A DNA stretch of 64,000 bases from Streptomyces chartreusis NRRL 3882 (GTDB lineage: Bacteria; Actinomycetota; Actinomycetes; Streptomycetales; Streptomycetaceae). Shown in pieces: positions 1 through 10,660 of the stretch. Under the pieces are notes generated by a model, which saw only the letters and a list, made by a program, of their open reading frames with translations, was not told where the DNA came from and did not search any database. Both the position numbers and the translations under genes were made by a program. Numbering within the stretch: position 1 is the first letter of the stretch; every line of letters begins with the position of its first letter. The DNA lies in contig NZ_LT963352.1 of NCBI RefSeq assembly GCF_900236475.1, positions 2,790,001-2,854,000 on the forward strand. The letters run 5' to 3'.

Positions 1-1
1 G

Positions 2-2563
<2,562 letters not shown>

Positions 2564-2582
2564 GCGGCCCGTGACACCGCTG

Positions 2583-2611
2583 GTGGGGTGGCCGCACGCC
2601 TGCCACCCCAC
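2583..2611. terminator. Hairpin between convergent glgB and helD
   Basis: Perfect 10-bp inverted repeat, GTGGGGTGGC pairing with GCCACCCCAC across a 9-nt loop. It sits between the convergent stops of glgB and helD and probably terminates both. No U-tract, as is common in Streptomyces. Confidence 0.6.
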
Positions 2612-2647
2612 TCACCTCTCGGGCACCGCGCGGAAGGGGGCGATCTC

Positions 2648-4909
2648 CTACCCGAAGTGCTCGGCCAGTGCGTTCGGCAGCTTTCCGGTGTGCAGCACGC
2701 CGAGCCGCTGGGTGGCGCGGGTCAGGGCGACGTACAGGTCGCTCGTGCCGTACCGCGCGGGCTCGACCACGAGGACGGAGTCGAACTCCAGGCCCTTGGC
2801 CTGGCGCGGGTCGAGGAGGACGACGGACTGCGTGAGGTCGGGTTCCGCGCCCGCCGTCACGCCGTCCAGCCGGGCCGCCAGGCCGCGGTGCAGGTCGCGC
2901 GGGGCGATCACCGCGAGCCGCCCCTCGGCGGGGGTGAGCTCCTCGACCGCCTTGGCCACGGCGCCCGGGAGGTCGTCGGTGGCCCGCGCCCAGGGGTGAA
3001 CGCCCGTGGCGCGGACCGAGCTCGGCGGCTCGAACTCCGGGTGCTCGGCACGGACCACGGCCGCGGCGACGTCCATGATCTCGGCCGGGGTGCGGTAGTT
3101 GACGCCCAGCCGGGTGTGCTCCCAGCGGTCCTCGACGTACGGGCCGAGGATGCCCGCCCACGAGCCGACACCGGCCGCCTCCGCCGTCTGCGCGGGGTCG
3201 CCGACCAGGGTCATCGAGCGGGTCGGGCTGCGCCGCATCAGCAGCCGCCACGCCATCGGCGACAGCTCCTGCGCCTCGTCCACGATGATGTGCCCGAACG
3301 CCCAGGTGCGGTCGGCGGCGGCACGCTCGGCGGCGCTGCGGTGGTCGTCCTCCTCGTGCCGCTCGGCGAACCGCTCGGCGTCGATGATGTCGTGCGCGGA
3401 CAGCACCTCGGAGCTTTCGGGGTCGTCCTCCTCCTTGTCCTCGAACTCGTAGGTCCGGGACGCGTACGACACGTCCAGCACGCCCTGCGCGTAGGCGATC
3501 TGCCGCTCCCGCTCGCGCTGCGCGCGCTCCCGGGCCAGCCGGTCGTCCTCGCCGAGGAGTTCGGCGGCCTCGTCGAGCAGCGGCACGTCCGCGACCGTCC
3601 AGCGCCGGGTCACCGGGCGGCGTACGGCCTCGGCGTCCCCGGCGGACAGGAACTCCTCGGGCGCGGCGAGGAAGTCGGCGACGAGCCGCTGCGGGGTGAG
3701 CAGCGGCCACAGCTGGTCGATGGCGGCCCAGACCTCGGGGTTCTCGGCGAGGTCGTCGCGGATCTGGGTGATGTCGCTGGGGTCGAGCAGGCTGGACCCG
3801 TCGAAGGGGTCGGTGCCGATCCGCTCGGCGTACAGCTCGGTGAGGGTGTTGAGGATGTGCCCCTCGAAGTGCTCACGGGCCGCGTTGTGCGGCAGCTTCG
3901 CGGCACGGGTGCGCTCGCGGGCGACGTTCACCAGACCGTCGTCCAGCATGAGCACCTCGCGTTCGTGCTCGATGGCGATCACCGGGTCGGGCAGCGCCTG
4001 CCGGCTGCGCACGACCTCGGCGAGGACGTCGGCCATCTCGGCCCGGCCCTTCACGGCAGCGGCCTCCGGCGGGTCGGTGGCGGTCGCCTTCACGCCGGGG
4101 AACAGCTCGCCGACGGTCGCGAGGAGCACACCGGTCTCGCCGAGGGAGGGCAGCACCTCGCCGATGTAGCCGAGGAAGGCCGGGTTGGGTCCGACGATCA
4201 GCACCGCCCGCTTGGCGAGCAGTTCCCGGTGCTCGTACAGCAGATACGCGGCGCGGTGCAGGGCGACGGCCGTCTTGCCGGTGCCCGGGCCGCCCTCCAC
4301 CACGAGCACGCCGCGGTGCGGGGCGCGGATGATGCGGTCCTGGTCGGCCTGGATGGTCTGCACGATGTCGCTCATCCGGCCGGTGCGGGCGGAGTTGAGC
4401 GCGGCGAGCAGCACGGCGTCGCCGGTCGGGTCCTCGTGGCCGGTGCGGGTCTCGTCGCCGAGGTCGAGGATCTCGTCGTGCAGGTGGGTGACCTTGCGGC
4501 CGTCGGTGGCGATGTGCCGCCGACGCCTCAGCCCCATCGGGGTGTGGCCGGTGGCCAGGTAGAAGGGGCGGGCGACGTCGGCGCGCCAGTCGATCAGGAC
4601 CGGTGTGCGCTCGGCGTCGTCGGTGCGCAGGCCGATGCGGCCGATGTGGTGGGTCACGCCCGAGGTGAGGTCGATCCGGCCGAAGCACAGGGAGCCGTCC
4701 ACCGCGTTCAGCGCGGCGAGCAGCCCGGATCGCTCGGCCACGAGGATGTCCCGTTCCAGTCTGGCCTGCATGGGGGTGTTGCCCTGCGCGAGCGCGTCCG
4801 TGACGGAGGTCTCGGCGTCGCCGCGCAGCGCGTCCACGCGCGCGTACAACCCGTCGATGAATTCCTGCTCCTGCCGCAATTCATCGTCCGGAAATTCGGT
4901 GTTTGACAA
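2648..4909 (-). CDS. helD: HelD-type RNA polymerase recycling motor (UvrD-like ATPase)
   Basis: 753 aa. Superfamily 1 ATPase: Walker A GGPGTGKT, Walker B VDEAQELSP, motif V-like GLEFDSVLVVEP and a final YVALTRATQRLG motif. The first ~80 residues are charged and helical (ELRQEQEFIDGLYARVDAL), as expected for the HelD arm that enters the RNA polymerase secondary channel. Family knowledge: HelD releases stalled polymerase from nucleic acid, and some actinobacterial members (HelR) give rifampicin resistance. Start is TTG at 4909 with GGGAG a few bases upstream. No rifamycin-associated element was recognised upstream, so a rifampicin-induced HelR role is not supported by the promoter. A divergent promoter overlaps its first codons. 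Confidence 0.85.
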   Translation of the reverse strand: MSNTEFPDDELRQEQEFIDGLYARVDALRGDAETSVTDALAQGNTPMQARLERDILVAERSGLLAALNAVDGSLCFGRIDLTSGVTHHIGRIGLRTDDAERTPVLIDWRADVARPFYLATGHTPMGLRRRRHIATDGRKVTHLHDEILDLGDETRTGHEDPTGDAVLLAALNSARTGRMSDIVQTIQADQDRIIRAPHRGVLVVEGGPGTGKTAVALHRAAYLLYEHRELLAKRAVLIVGPNPAFLGYIGEVLPSLGETGVLLATVGELFPGVKATATDPPEAAAVKGRAEMADVLAEVVRSRQALPDPVIAIEHEREVLMLDDGLVNVARERTRAAKLPHNAAREHFEGHILNTLTELYAERIGTDPFDGSSLLDPSDITQIRDDLAENPEVWAAIDQLWPLLTPQRLVADFLAAPEEFLSAGDAEAVRRPVTRRWTVADVPLLDEAAELLGEDDRLARERAQRERERQIAYAQGVLDVSYASRTYEFEDKEEDDPESSEVLSAHDIIDAERFAERHEEDDHRSAAERAAADRTWAFGHIIVDEAQELSPMAWRLLMRRSPTRSMTLVGDPAQTAEAAGVGSWAGILGPYVEDRWEHTRLGVNYRTPAEIMDVAAAVVRAEHPEFEPPSSVRATGVHPWARATDDLPGAVAKAVEELTPAEGRLAVIAPRDLHRGLAARLDGVTAGAEPDLTQSVVLLDPRQAKGLEFDSVLVVEPARYGTSDLYVALTRATQRLGVLHTGKLPNALAEHFG

Positions 4910-4932
4910 TTCCGCTCCCGCCCGGATATACT
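4903..4932 (+). promoter_or_regulatory. Near-consensus sigma-70/HrdB promoter firing away from helD
   Basis: TTGACA at 4903-4908, an 18-nt spacer and TATACT at 4927-4932. Such a close consensus match is uncommon in this GC-rich background. It overlaps the helD start codon on the opposite strand and points into the short space before trxA. A 5-bp inverted repeat (AACTT-N4-AAGTT, about 4952-4965) follows the expected start site. Inference: it drives the short transcript proposed at 4939-5045. Confidence 0.55.
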
Positions 4933-4938
4933 GTGCTC

Positions 4939-5045
4939 ACTGAACTTCGCTAAGTTTTCTCATGGCTTCGATCGGCTTGAAGTCACGAATGAACAAATAT
5001 ACGCAAGGAAATCCCCCGAGCGCAATTGCTCGGGGGATTTCCTCG
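4939..5045 (+). ncRNA. Candidate ~105-nt small RNA between helD and trxA
   Basis: Predicted from signals only: the strong promoter at 4903-4932 gives a start near 4939, and a very stable 15-bp hairpin ends at 5042. The interval is A/T-richer than its surroundings. The reading frame opening at 4962 has no ribosome binding site and runs straight through the hairpin, so it is unlikely to be coding. It is oriented antisense to the trxA-merR transcript end. It matches no RNA family I can recognise. Alternative: the signals are unrelated. Confidence 0.35.
5007..5042. terminator. Strong 15-bp hairpin terminator
   Basis: Perfect inverted repeat GGAAATCCCCCGAGC / GCTCGGGGGATTTCC with a 6-nt loop (5022-5027). 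It lies 30 bp beyond the trxA stop and would terminate the merR-trxA transcript. On the plus strand it would end the candidate small RNA. Confidence 0.75.
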
Positions 5046-5072
5046 TTTCCGGGTCGTTGTCGGGGTCGGCGT

Positions 5073-5411
5073 CTACAGCACGTCGGCCAGTTCCTCCAGC
5101 AGCCGCCGCTTGGCCCGCGCGCCCACCATCGCCTTCACTGGCTCACCGCCGCGGAAGACCATGAACGTCGGCATCGACAGCACCTTGTAGGCGTTCGTGG
5201 TCAGGGGGTTGGAGTCCACGTCGAGCTGCACCACCTTCAGCCGGTCGCCCTCCTCGGAGGCGAGGGCCTTCAGCACCGGCCCCATCTGCCGGCAGGGCGG
5301 GCACCAGTCGGCGGTGAACTCCACCAGCACCGGCAGGTCCGCGCCGATCACCTCGGCCTCGAAGTCCGCGTCCGTCACATCGGTCACCACGTGTGCCTCC
5401 CCAGTTCGCAT
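5073..5411 (-). CDS. trxA: Thioredoxin with WCPPC active site
   Basis: 112 aa. Cytoplasmic dithiol oxidoreductase. The fold is complete: FTADWCPPC with redox cysteines 37 and 40, cis-Pro motif SMPTF near residue 80, and FRGGEPV. The active site is CPPC rather than the usual CGPC, which in other thioredoxins shifts redox potential; the effect here is unknown. The ATG at 5409-5411 is preferred over longer in-frame starts because the upstream residues are low-complexity and overlap the MerR gene out of frame. It overlaps that gene by 28 nt, so the two are probably co-transcribed, with the MerR protein as likely regulator. Confidence 0.88.
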   Translation of the reverse strand: MRTGEAHVVTDVTDADFEAEVIGADLPVLVEFTADWCPPCRQMGPVLKALASEEGDRLKVVQLDVDSNPLTTNAYKVLSMPTFMVFRGGEPVKAMVGARAKRRLLEELADVL

Positions 5412-5797
5412 TGTGGCTCCGGACCCCCCGGAGCCTCCGCCTCGGCAGCCAGCTCGGCCCGCGCCAGCTGCCGGGCGACCGTCTCCCGCACGCTCGTCAG
5501 CTGACCGATCAGGGAGTCGAGCTCGTCCAGCTTGCGCCGGTAGACCGCGAGCGACGCCGGGCACGTGTCGCCCTCGGGGTGCCCGGCCCGCAGACACTCC
5601 ACGAAGGGCCGCGTCTCCTCCAGATCGAACCCGAAGTCCTGCAAGGTCCTGATCTGCTCCAGCAGCTTCAGGTCGCACTCGTCGTACGTCCGGTATCCGT
5701 TGCCCTCACGCCGCGCGGGCAGGAGCCCCCGCGACTCGTAGTACCGCAGCGTCCGCGTCGTGGTCCCGGCCCGTGCGGCCAGCTCGCCGATTCGCAT
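5384..5797 (-). CDS. MerR family transcriptional regulator
   Basis: 137 aa. An N-terminal winged HTH (MRIGELAARAGTTTRTLRYY, then ESRGLLPARR with GNGYRTYDE) is followed by a dimerisation helix. Cysteines at 41, 68, 79 and 130 include a VECLRAGHPEGDTC segment, so thiol or metal sensing is possible, but no known MerR ligand signature is obvious. ATG at 5797 lies only 15 nt from a perfect palindrome, a typical autoregulated arrangement. It overlaps the downstream thioredoxin gene; inference: it activates itself and trxA under thiol stress. Confidence 0.85.
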   Translation of the reverse strand: MRIGELAARAGTTTRTLRYYESRGLLPARREGNGYRTYDECDLKLLEQIRTLQDFGFDLEETRPFVECLRAGHPEGDTCPASLAVYRRKLDELDSLIGQLTSVRETVARQLARAELAAEAEAPGGPEPQCELGRHTW

Positions 5798-5812
5798 GCC
5801 GTCGAACGTAGT

Positions 5813-5832
5813 CCTTGACGCCCACGTCAAGG
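5813..5832. promoter_or_regulatory. MerR operator (perfect palindrome)
   Basis: CCTTGACG-N4-CGTCAAGG, an 8-bp perfect inverted repeat just upstream of the MerR ATG. The TTGACG arm can serve as -35 on the minus strand, as in MerR-type promoters where the operator lies in the promoter core. It overlaps the last codons of the truncated Lrp gene. Confidence 0.65.
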
Positions 5833-6243
5833 CAACAGCGGTTTCCGCTCCACCGGGGAGGTCAGCACGATCGACGTGGTGGTGCGGCCCAGCGCGGAGA
5901 CCGCCTCCAGGACTTCTTCCAGGTGGACGGTGTCCCGGACGGCGGCCTTGAGGATCCAGCAGTCCTCCCCGACCACATGGTGCACCTCGGTGATCTCGGG
6001 CCGCTCGATCAGCTCCAGGGTCCTGGGGTGCTTCAGGAGGGTGTAGCCGCCGTGCGGATCGACCCGGATGAACGCCTGGATGCCGTAGCCGAGCCGGGCG
6101 GGCACGACGTGAGCCCCGTAGCCGCTGATCACGCCCGCCGCCTCCAGGCGCCGCACCCGCTCGGTGACCGCCGCCGGGCTGAGCCGGACCCGGCGGCCCA
6201 GCTCGCTGAGCTTGATCAAAAAGGCCCTGGATGTACTGGTCAT
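5827..6243 (-). pseudogene. Lrp/AsnC family regulator, N-terminally truncated
   Basis: The family match begins in mid-HTH (KLSELGRRVRLSPAAVTERV) and continues through the RAM ligand domain (HHVVGEDCWILKAAV) to a normal C-terminus. The usual first 20-30 residues are missing: upstream of KLSEL the frame runs into the reverse complement of the epimerase gene, and the available ATG at 6243 lies inside that other gene. Seen: no intergenic space, no promoter. Inference: a deletion near 6212-6227 removed the 5' ends of both divergent genes. A protein could still be made but would lack a complete DNA-binding domain. Confidence 0.72.
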
Positions 6244-7115
6244 CGGCGGGAACCGTTACGTCGGCAAGCGTCTGGTCGCACGGCTGCTCGCCGCCGGGCA
6301 CCGCGTCACCGTGCTGAACCGGGGGTCCTCCCCGCCACCGGCCGGAGTGGCGCAGCTGGTCGCCGACCGGGACGACGAGCGGTCCCTGACCGGCGCGCTC
6401 GGCTCGCGTCTTCGACGTCGTCGTCGATCAGGTCTGCTACACACCCCGCCAGGCGGCCCTCGCCCGTCGCGTCTTCTCCGGCCGTACCCACCGCTACCTG
6501 ATGACCTCCACGGTCGAGGTGTACGAGTACGAGGACTCCCCCGAGCTCGTGCGCGAGGAGGCCGTCGACCCGGCCACGGTCACCGTCGATCTCCGGCTGC
6601 CCTGGGACGACCCGGCGTTCCGGGAGGCCCACTACGGGGAGGGCAAGCGGCAGGCCGAGGCGGTCCTCGCGGCCGCCGGCCCGGAGTTGCCCTACGCGGC
6701 GGTGCGGGTGGCCCACGTGCTGGGCGGGGACGACGACTTCACCGGGCGGCTGGCCCACCACGCCGAGCGGATACGCACCGGCGAGCCGATCGCCGTGCCG
6801 GTGGTGAACCGGCCCGCCACGTACGTCCACGTCGAGGAGATCGCGCGCTTCCTGGCCTGGGCGGCGGGCGAGGACTTCACCGGACCGGTGAACGCCGCCT
6901 CGCACGGGACGCTGACCACCGAGGAGTTGTGCGAGGCGGTGGCCGCGCACGTCCCGGACGGCCGGGCCGGGTACCGGCCCGTCGAGGTCGGCGAGGCCTC
7001 CCCCTTCTCCTTCCGCCGCTCCTACGGCATGGACAACGCCCTCGGCTTCACCTTCGCCGACGCCCGGCAGTGGCTGCCGCGGGCCGTCGCCGAGACGCTC
7101 GGGAAGGACGGCTGA
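6227..7115 (+). pseudogene. NAD(P)-dependent epimerase/reductase family, frameshifted and lacking its start
   Basis: A Rossmann start (LDVLVIGGNRYVGKRL, then AGHRVTVLNRGS) is readable from 6227, but without a start codon or ribosome binding site of its own. Near 6405-6412 the sense frame shifts by +1: the first frame degenerates into poly-Arg, while the second continues as VFDVVVDQVCYTPRQAAL, then MTSTVEVYEY, VAHVLGGDDDFTGRL and a normal end at 7115. Together the halves make one ~295-aa extended SDR. Either a one-base insertion (or two-base deletion), or a sequencing error, explains the break. It lies one base ahead of the aldo/keto reductase gene, so both were once an operon. Confidence 0.72.
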
Positions 7116-7116
7116 C

Positions 7117-8016
7117 ATGCGGTACAGGACACTTGGCGGGCTGCGGGTGAGCGCGGTCGGGCTCGGCGCGATGCCACTGTCCATCGAGGGCCGGCCGGAG
7201 GAGGAGCGCGCGCTGGCCACCCTGCATGCGGCGCTCGACGCGGGCGTGACCCTCCTCGACACGGCCGACTCGTAACATCTGCCGGGCGCGGAGCCCGGCC
7301 ACAACGAACGCCTGCTGGCCCGCGCGCTGGCCACGTACGGCGGTGACACCTCCGGCGTGCTGGTGGCGACGAAGGGCGGCCGGGGCCGCCCGGCCGGCGG
7401 CGACTGGACGGTGGACGGCTCCCCGCGCCACCTGAAGGCCGCCGCCGAGGCCTCCCGCAAGCGCCTCGGTGTCGAGGCGATCGGCCTCTACCAGCTCCAC
7501 AAGCCGGACCCCGAGGTGCCGTTCGAGGAATCGGTCGGCGCCCTGCGGGAGTTGCTCGACGCGGGCACGATCCGGCTGGCCGGGGTGTCCAACGCGGACG
7601 TCGACCAGATCCGCCGGGCGCGCGAGATGCTCGGCGAGCAGCTGGTGTCGGTGCAGAACCGGTACTCCCCCGCCGTCCGGGACAGCGAGCCGGAGCTTCG
7701 GCTGTGCGCGGAACTGGGGCTGGCGTTCCTGCCGTGGAGCCCACTGGGCGGACTGGCCCGCAGCTCCCTGGACGGGCCGTCACGCACGGAGGGCAGGGAA
7801 CGCCTCGCCGCGTTCCACGAGGTCGCCGCGGACCGCGGTGTCAGCCCCCAACGGGTCGGCCTCGCCTGGCTGCTGACGCGCTCCCCCGCCGTCATCCCGA
7901 TCCCGGGGGCGAGCCGCCCAAGGACGGCGAGGGACTCGGCGGCCGCGGCGGACCTGCTGCTCACCCCTGAGGAGCAGACCCGCCTGGACCGGGCCACCGA
8001 GCCGGTCCACGACTAG
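7117..8016 (+). pseudogene. Aldo/keto reductase with internal stop codon
   Basis: ATG at 7117 opens MRYRTLGGLRVSAVGLGAM, a classic AKR beginning, and reaches LDTADS, then TAA at 7273-7275. The frame resumes unchanged with HLPGAEPGHNERLLARALA and runs to 8016 through NRYSPAVRDSE and IPIPGASRP. The position of the stop is that of the catalytic Tyr in the AKR motif D-T-A-D-x-Y, so one C-to-A change (TAC to TAA) accounts for it. The reductase would be dead unless the stop is read through. The 3' stop TAG lies in the target duplication of the adjacent IS. Confidence 0.8.
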
Positions 8017-8939
8017 GGCGTGTCTGATAATTGATCTTGTGGTGGGTCGAGGTGAGTTGACGGATGCGGCGTGGGAGCGATAGCTCCGCTGTTGCCGGGT
8101 GTTGATGGTCGCGGGCGGCCCTGGCGGGATCACCGGCAGGTCGTCAACGGCGTGTTGTGGCGGTTGCGGACCGGGGCGCCCTGGCGGGACCTGCCCGAAC
8201 GGTACGGCCCGTGGCAGACCGTCTACGAACGCTTCGCGCGTTGGGAGCGGGACGGGACCTGGGCGAGGCTGCTTGAGCACGTCCAGGTCCGCGATGATGC
8301 GGTTGGCGCGGTGGAGTGGACCGTGTCGATCGACTCCACCATCAACCGCGCTCACCAACATGCCGCCGGAGCCCGCAAAAAGGGGCATCGACGGCGGACG
8401 AACTGGAAGATCCGCCACATCAGGCGCCTGGCCAGGCCCTCGGCCGGTCCCGCGGTGGACTGACCACCAAGGTCCACCTCGCAGCGGATGGACGAGGGCT
8501 CCCCCTGGCCCTCGTCGTCACGCCCGGCAACGTCAACGACTCCACCGTGTTCGACACGGTGCTTCAAGCTGTGCGGGTGCCCCGCCCGACCGTGGGACGG
8601 CCACGTCGCAGGCCTGAGACGGTGATCGCGGACAAGGCGTATTCCTCGAGGGCCATCCGTTCCGGCTTACGTCGGCGAGGCATCCGAGCGGTCATCCCTG
8701 AACGGGCCGACCAGGTCGCGGGCCGGCAGCGCCGCGGATCGGCCGGCGGGCGACCGCCGGCCTTCGATGCCGAGCAGTACAAGGCCCGCAACGTAGTCGA
8801 ACGCTGCTTCAGCAGGCTCAAGCAGTTCCGAGCTGTGGCCACCCGCTTCGACAAGCTTGCCGTCCGCTACCTCGCCGGACTCCGTCTCGCGTCACTCATC
8901 CTCTGGCTCCGCGAACAGTGATCATTTGTCAGACAGGGC
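8017..8939. mobile_element. IS5-family insertion sequence, 923 bp
   Basis: Ends are imperfect 20-bp terminal inverted repeats agreeing at 16 of 20 positions (left begins GGCGTGTCTG, right reverse complement begins GCCCTGTCTG). CTAG flanks both sides (8013-8016 and 8940-8943) and is the probable target duplication, the YTAR type of IS5 elements. Inside is a transposase in two overlapping frames. Before insertion, the single CTAG would have carried the TAG stop of the plus-strand AKR gene and the TAG stop of the minus-strand MFS gene, so neither reading frame was altered. Confidence 0.88.
8042..8921 (+). CDS. IS5-family DDE transposase in two frames (probable -1 frameshift; N-terminal lesion)
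   Basis: The first frame has the IS5 N-terminal domain (DGRGRPWRDHRQVVNGVLWR, RTGAPWRDLPERYGPW) and first catalytic Asp in VSIDSTIN; the second has TPGNVNDST, Asp in VIADKAY and Glu in VVERCFSRLKQFR. The frames join at the slippery stretch CAAAAAGGGG (about 8376-8385), where many IS5-group elements use programmed -1 frameshifting. The natural start seems to be GTG at 8042 (VGRGELTDAAWER), but that frame hits TAG at about 8081; deletion of one base there explains it. GTG at 8071 restores nearly the whole protein, so activity is uncertain. Confidence 0.8.
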
Positions 8940-10610
8940 CTAGCGGGCCCCCGCGGACTCCAGCTCCCTCTCCTCGGCAGGCTCGTCCGCGGTCTTCCCC
9001 TTGCCGGGCAGCAGCAGTGCCACCACGACCGTCCCGGCGCCCAGGATCACGGCCCCGACCAGGCTCGTGTGCGCGACCGCGTCAGCGAACGCGGAACCCA
9101 CCGCGTCGGCCATCTGCCGTGCCCCGCCGGCCAGTTGCCCGGCCTGCGCCTTGAGCCGCTCCGCCTGCTGGGGGTCACTCGTGTGCGCCGCCTGCTCGGC
9201 GAGCTGCCGCGCCTTGTCACCGATGCCCCGGGCGACGGCGTACCCGGCCCCGACGGAGTCCTGGGCCGTCTCCAGCGAGGAGGCGGGGAGCTTGCTGCCC
9301 GCCGTCGCGTCCGAGAGGTGGCCGGAGTACGACGTCGCCAGCAGCGAGCCGAGGATGGCGATGCCCAGCGACCCGCCGAGCTCCAGCGACGTGTCGTTCA
9401 CCGCGCCGCCGACGCCCAGCTGGGACTCCGGGAACGCCCCCATGATCGCGTCCGTGCAGGGCGACAGCGCGAGCCCGATCGCGAGGCCGAGCACGATCAG
9501 GGGCGCGACGAAGTCGCCGTACGACGACCCGGAGTCGACCTGGGTGAGCAGCGCCAGGGCCGCCGTACCGCCGACCATGCCGGCCGTGACGGTCCACTTC
9601 ATGCCGACCCGCGGGGTGAGGTAGCCGGTGAGGGCGGAGCCCACGAAGACGGCACCGGCCAGCGGCAGCATGCGCAGGCCCGTGTCCAGGGCGTCGTAGC
9701 CGAGGACGAACTGGAGGTGCTGGGTCAGGTAGTAGAAGGCGCCGAAGACGGCCAGGAAGAACAGGGCGACGGCGAGGTTGGAGCCCGCGAAGCGGCGGTC
9801 GGTGAAGCGGCGCACGTCGAGGACGGGACGCGGGTGGCGCAGCTCCCAGAGCACGAAGGTCACGAGCCCGGCGCCCGCGACGACCGCCGCCGTGACCGCC
9901 TTGACGCCCCAGCCGAAGTGCGGGCCCTCGATGATCATGTAGACGAGGGCGCCGATCCACACCACTGACAGCAGTCCGCCGCCGTAGTCGATGCGCCCGT
10001 GCCGGCCGGCCTTGGACGGCGGTACGAGGACGAGCGCGCCGACGATGGCCAGGGCGGCGACGGGCACGTTGATGAGGAACGTCGACGACCAGCCGTGGTG
10101 CGCCAGCAGCGCCCCGGCGACCAGCGGCCCGGCCGCGATGGCGAGCCCGGCCGTGGCGGTCCACAGGGTGATGGCCCTGGCGCGTTCGGCGCGCGGGAAG
10201 GTCGCCGCGAGCAGGGACAGCGTGGCGGGCATGATCATCGCGGCGCCGGCGCCCATCACGGCACGCGCCGCGATCACCGCCGTGGCGCTGTCGGCGAGGT
10301 AGCCGGAGACGGCACCGCCGCCGAAGACGACCAGCCCGAGGACGAGCGCGCCCCGGCGGCTGTACTTGTCGCCTGTCGCGCCGAGGAGCAGCATCAGCGC
10401 GGCGTACGGGACGGTGTAGCCGTCGATGACCCACTGGAGGTCGGCGCTGGACAGGTCGAGGTCCTCGGTCATGTCGGGCGCGGCGACGGTGAGGGCGGTG
10501 TTCGCCATCACGATGATCAGCAGGCTCAGGCAGAGCACGAGGAGCGCCCACCAGCGGCGTGCGTAGGGGCGGTCCATCCTCTCGGCCGGTTCGGTCATGA
10601 CGAGTCGCAT
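8940..10610 (-). CDS. MFS drug exporter, DHA2/EmrB-QacA type
   Basis: About 556 aa, inner membrane, 14 predicted transmembrane helices. Motif A-like GATGDKYSRRGALV follows a DHA2 start (ANTALTVAAPDM, LQWVIDGYTVPYAAL). A long soluble loop near the C-terminus (DKARQLAEQAAHTSDPQQAE) precedes the last helix. Proton-driven efflux of drugs or dyes is the family role; the substrate is unknown. ATG at 10610 is chosen for AGGAAGG about 12 nt upstream; ATG at 10598 is an alternative. It is divergent from a TetR gene across TTGCAC palindromes, the standard repressor-exporter layout. Its stop codon coincides with the IS target duplication. Confidence 0.88.
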   Translation of the reverse strand: MRLVMTEPAERMDRPYARRWWALLVLCLSLLIIVMANTALTVAAPDMTEDLDLSSADLQWVIDGYTVPYAALMLLLGATGDKYSRRGALVLGLVVFGGGAVSGYLADSATAVIAARAVMGAGAAMIMPATLSLLAATFPRAERARAITLWTATAGLAIAAGPLVAGALLAHHGWSSTFLINVPVAALAIVGALVLVPPSKAGRHGRIDYGGGLLSVVWIGALVYMIIEGPHFGWGVKAVTAAVVAGAGLVTFVLWELRHPRPVLDVRRFTDRRFAGSNLAVALFFLAVFGAFYYLTQHLQFVLGYDALDTGLRMLPLAGAVFVGSALTGYLTPRVGMKWTVTAGMVGGTAALALLTQVDSGSSYGDFVAPLIVLGLAIGLALSPCTDAIMGAFPESQLGVGGAVNDTSLELGGSLGIAILGSLLATSYSGHLSDATAGSKLPASSLETAQDSVGAGYAVARGIGDKARQLAEQAAHTSDPQQAERLKAQAGQLAGGARQMADAVGSAFADAVAHTSLVGAVILGAGTVVVALLLPGKGKTADEPAEERELESAGAR

Positions 10611-10660
10611 GGCAGGGGTCGCCTTCCTCGGGTGTGCGCGACGGGTGGTGCGCGACATGG

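Noticed and set aside
2588..4906. A 772-codon plus-strand frame opposite helD
   Set aside because: Composition is that of an antisense shadow; helD has complete ATPase motifs on the other strand.
4910..5060. Rifamycin-associated element upstream of helD
   Set aside because: No match to the known dyad could be found by eye, so a HelR assignment is not claimed.
5073..5678. A longer 201-aa start for trxA
   Set aside because: The added 89 residues are Arg/Gly/Ala low complexity that overlaps the MerR coding region out of frame.
7117..8016. IS insertion as the cause of AKR loss
   Set aside because: The IS lies exactly at the gene's own stop codon; the damage is the internal TAA at 7273, independent of it.
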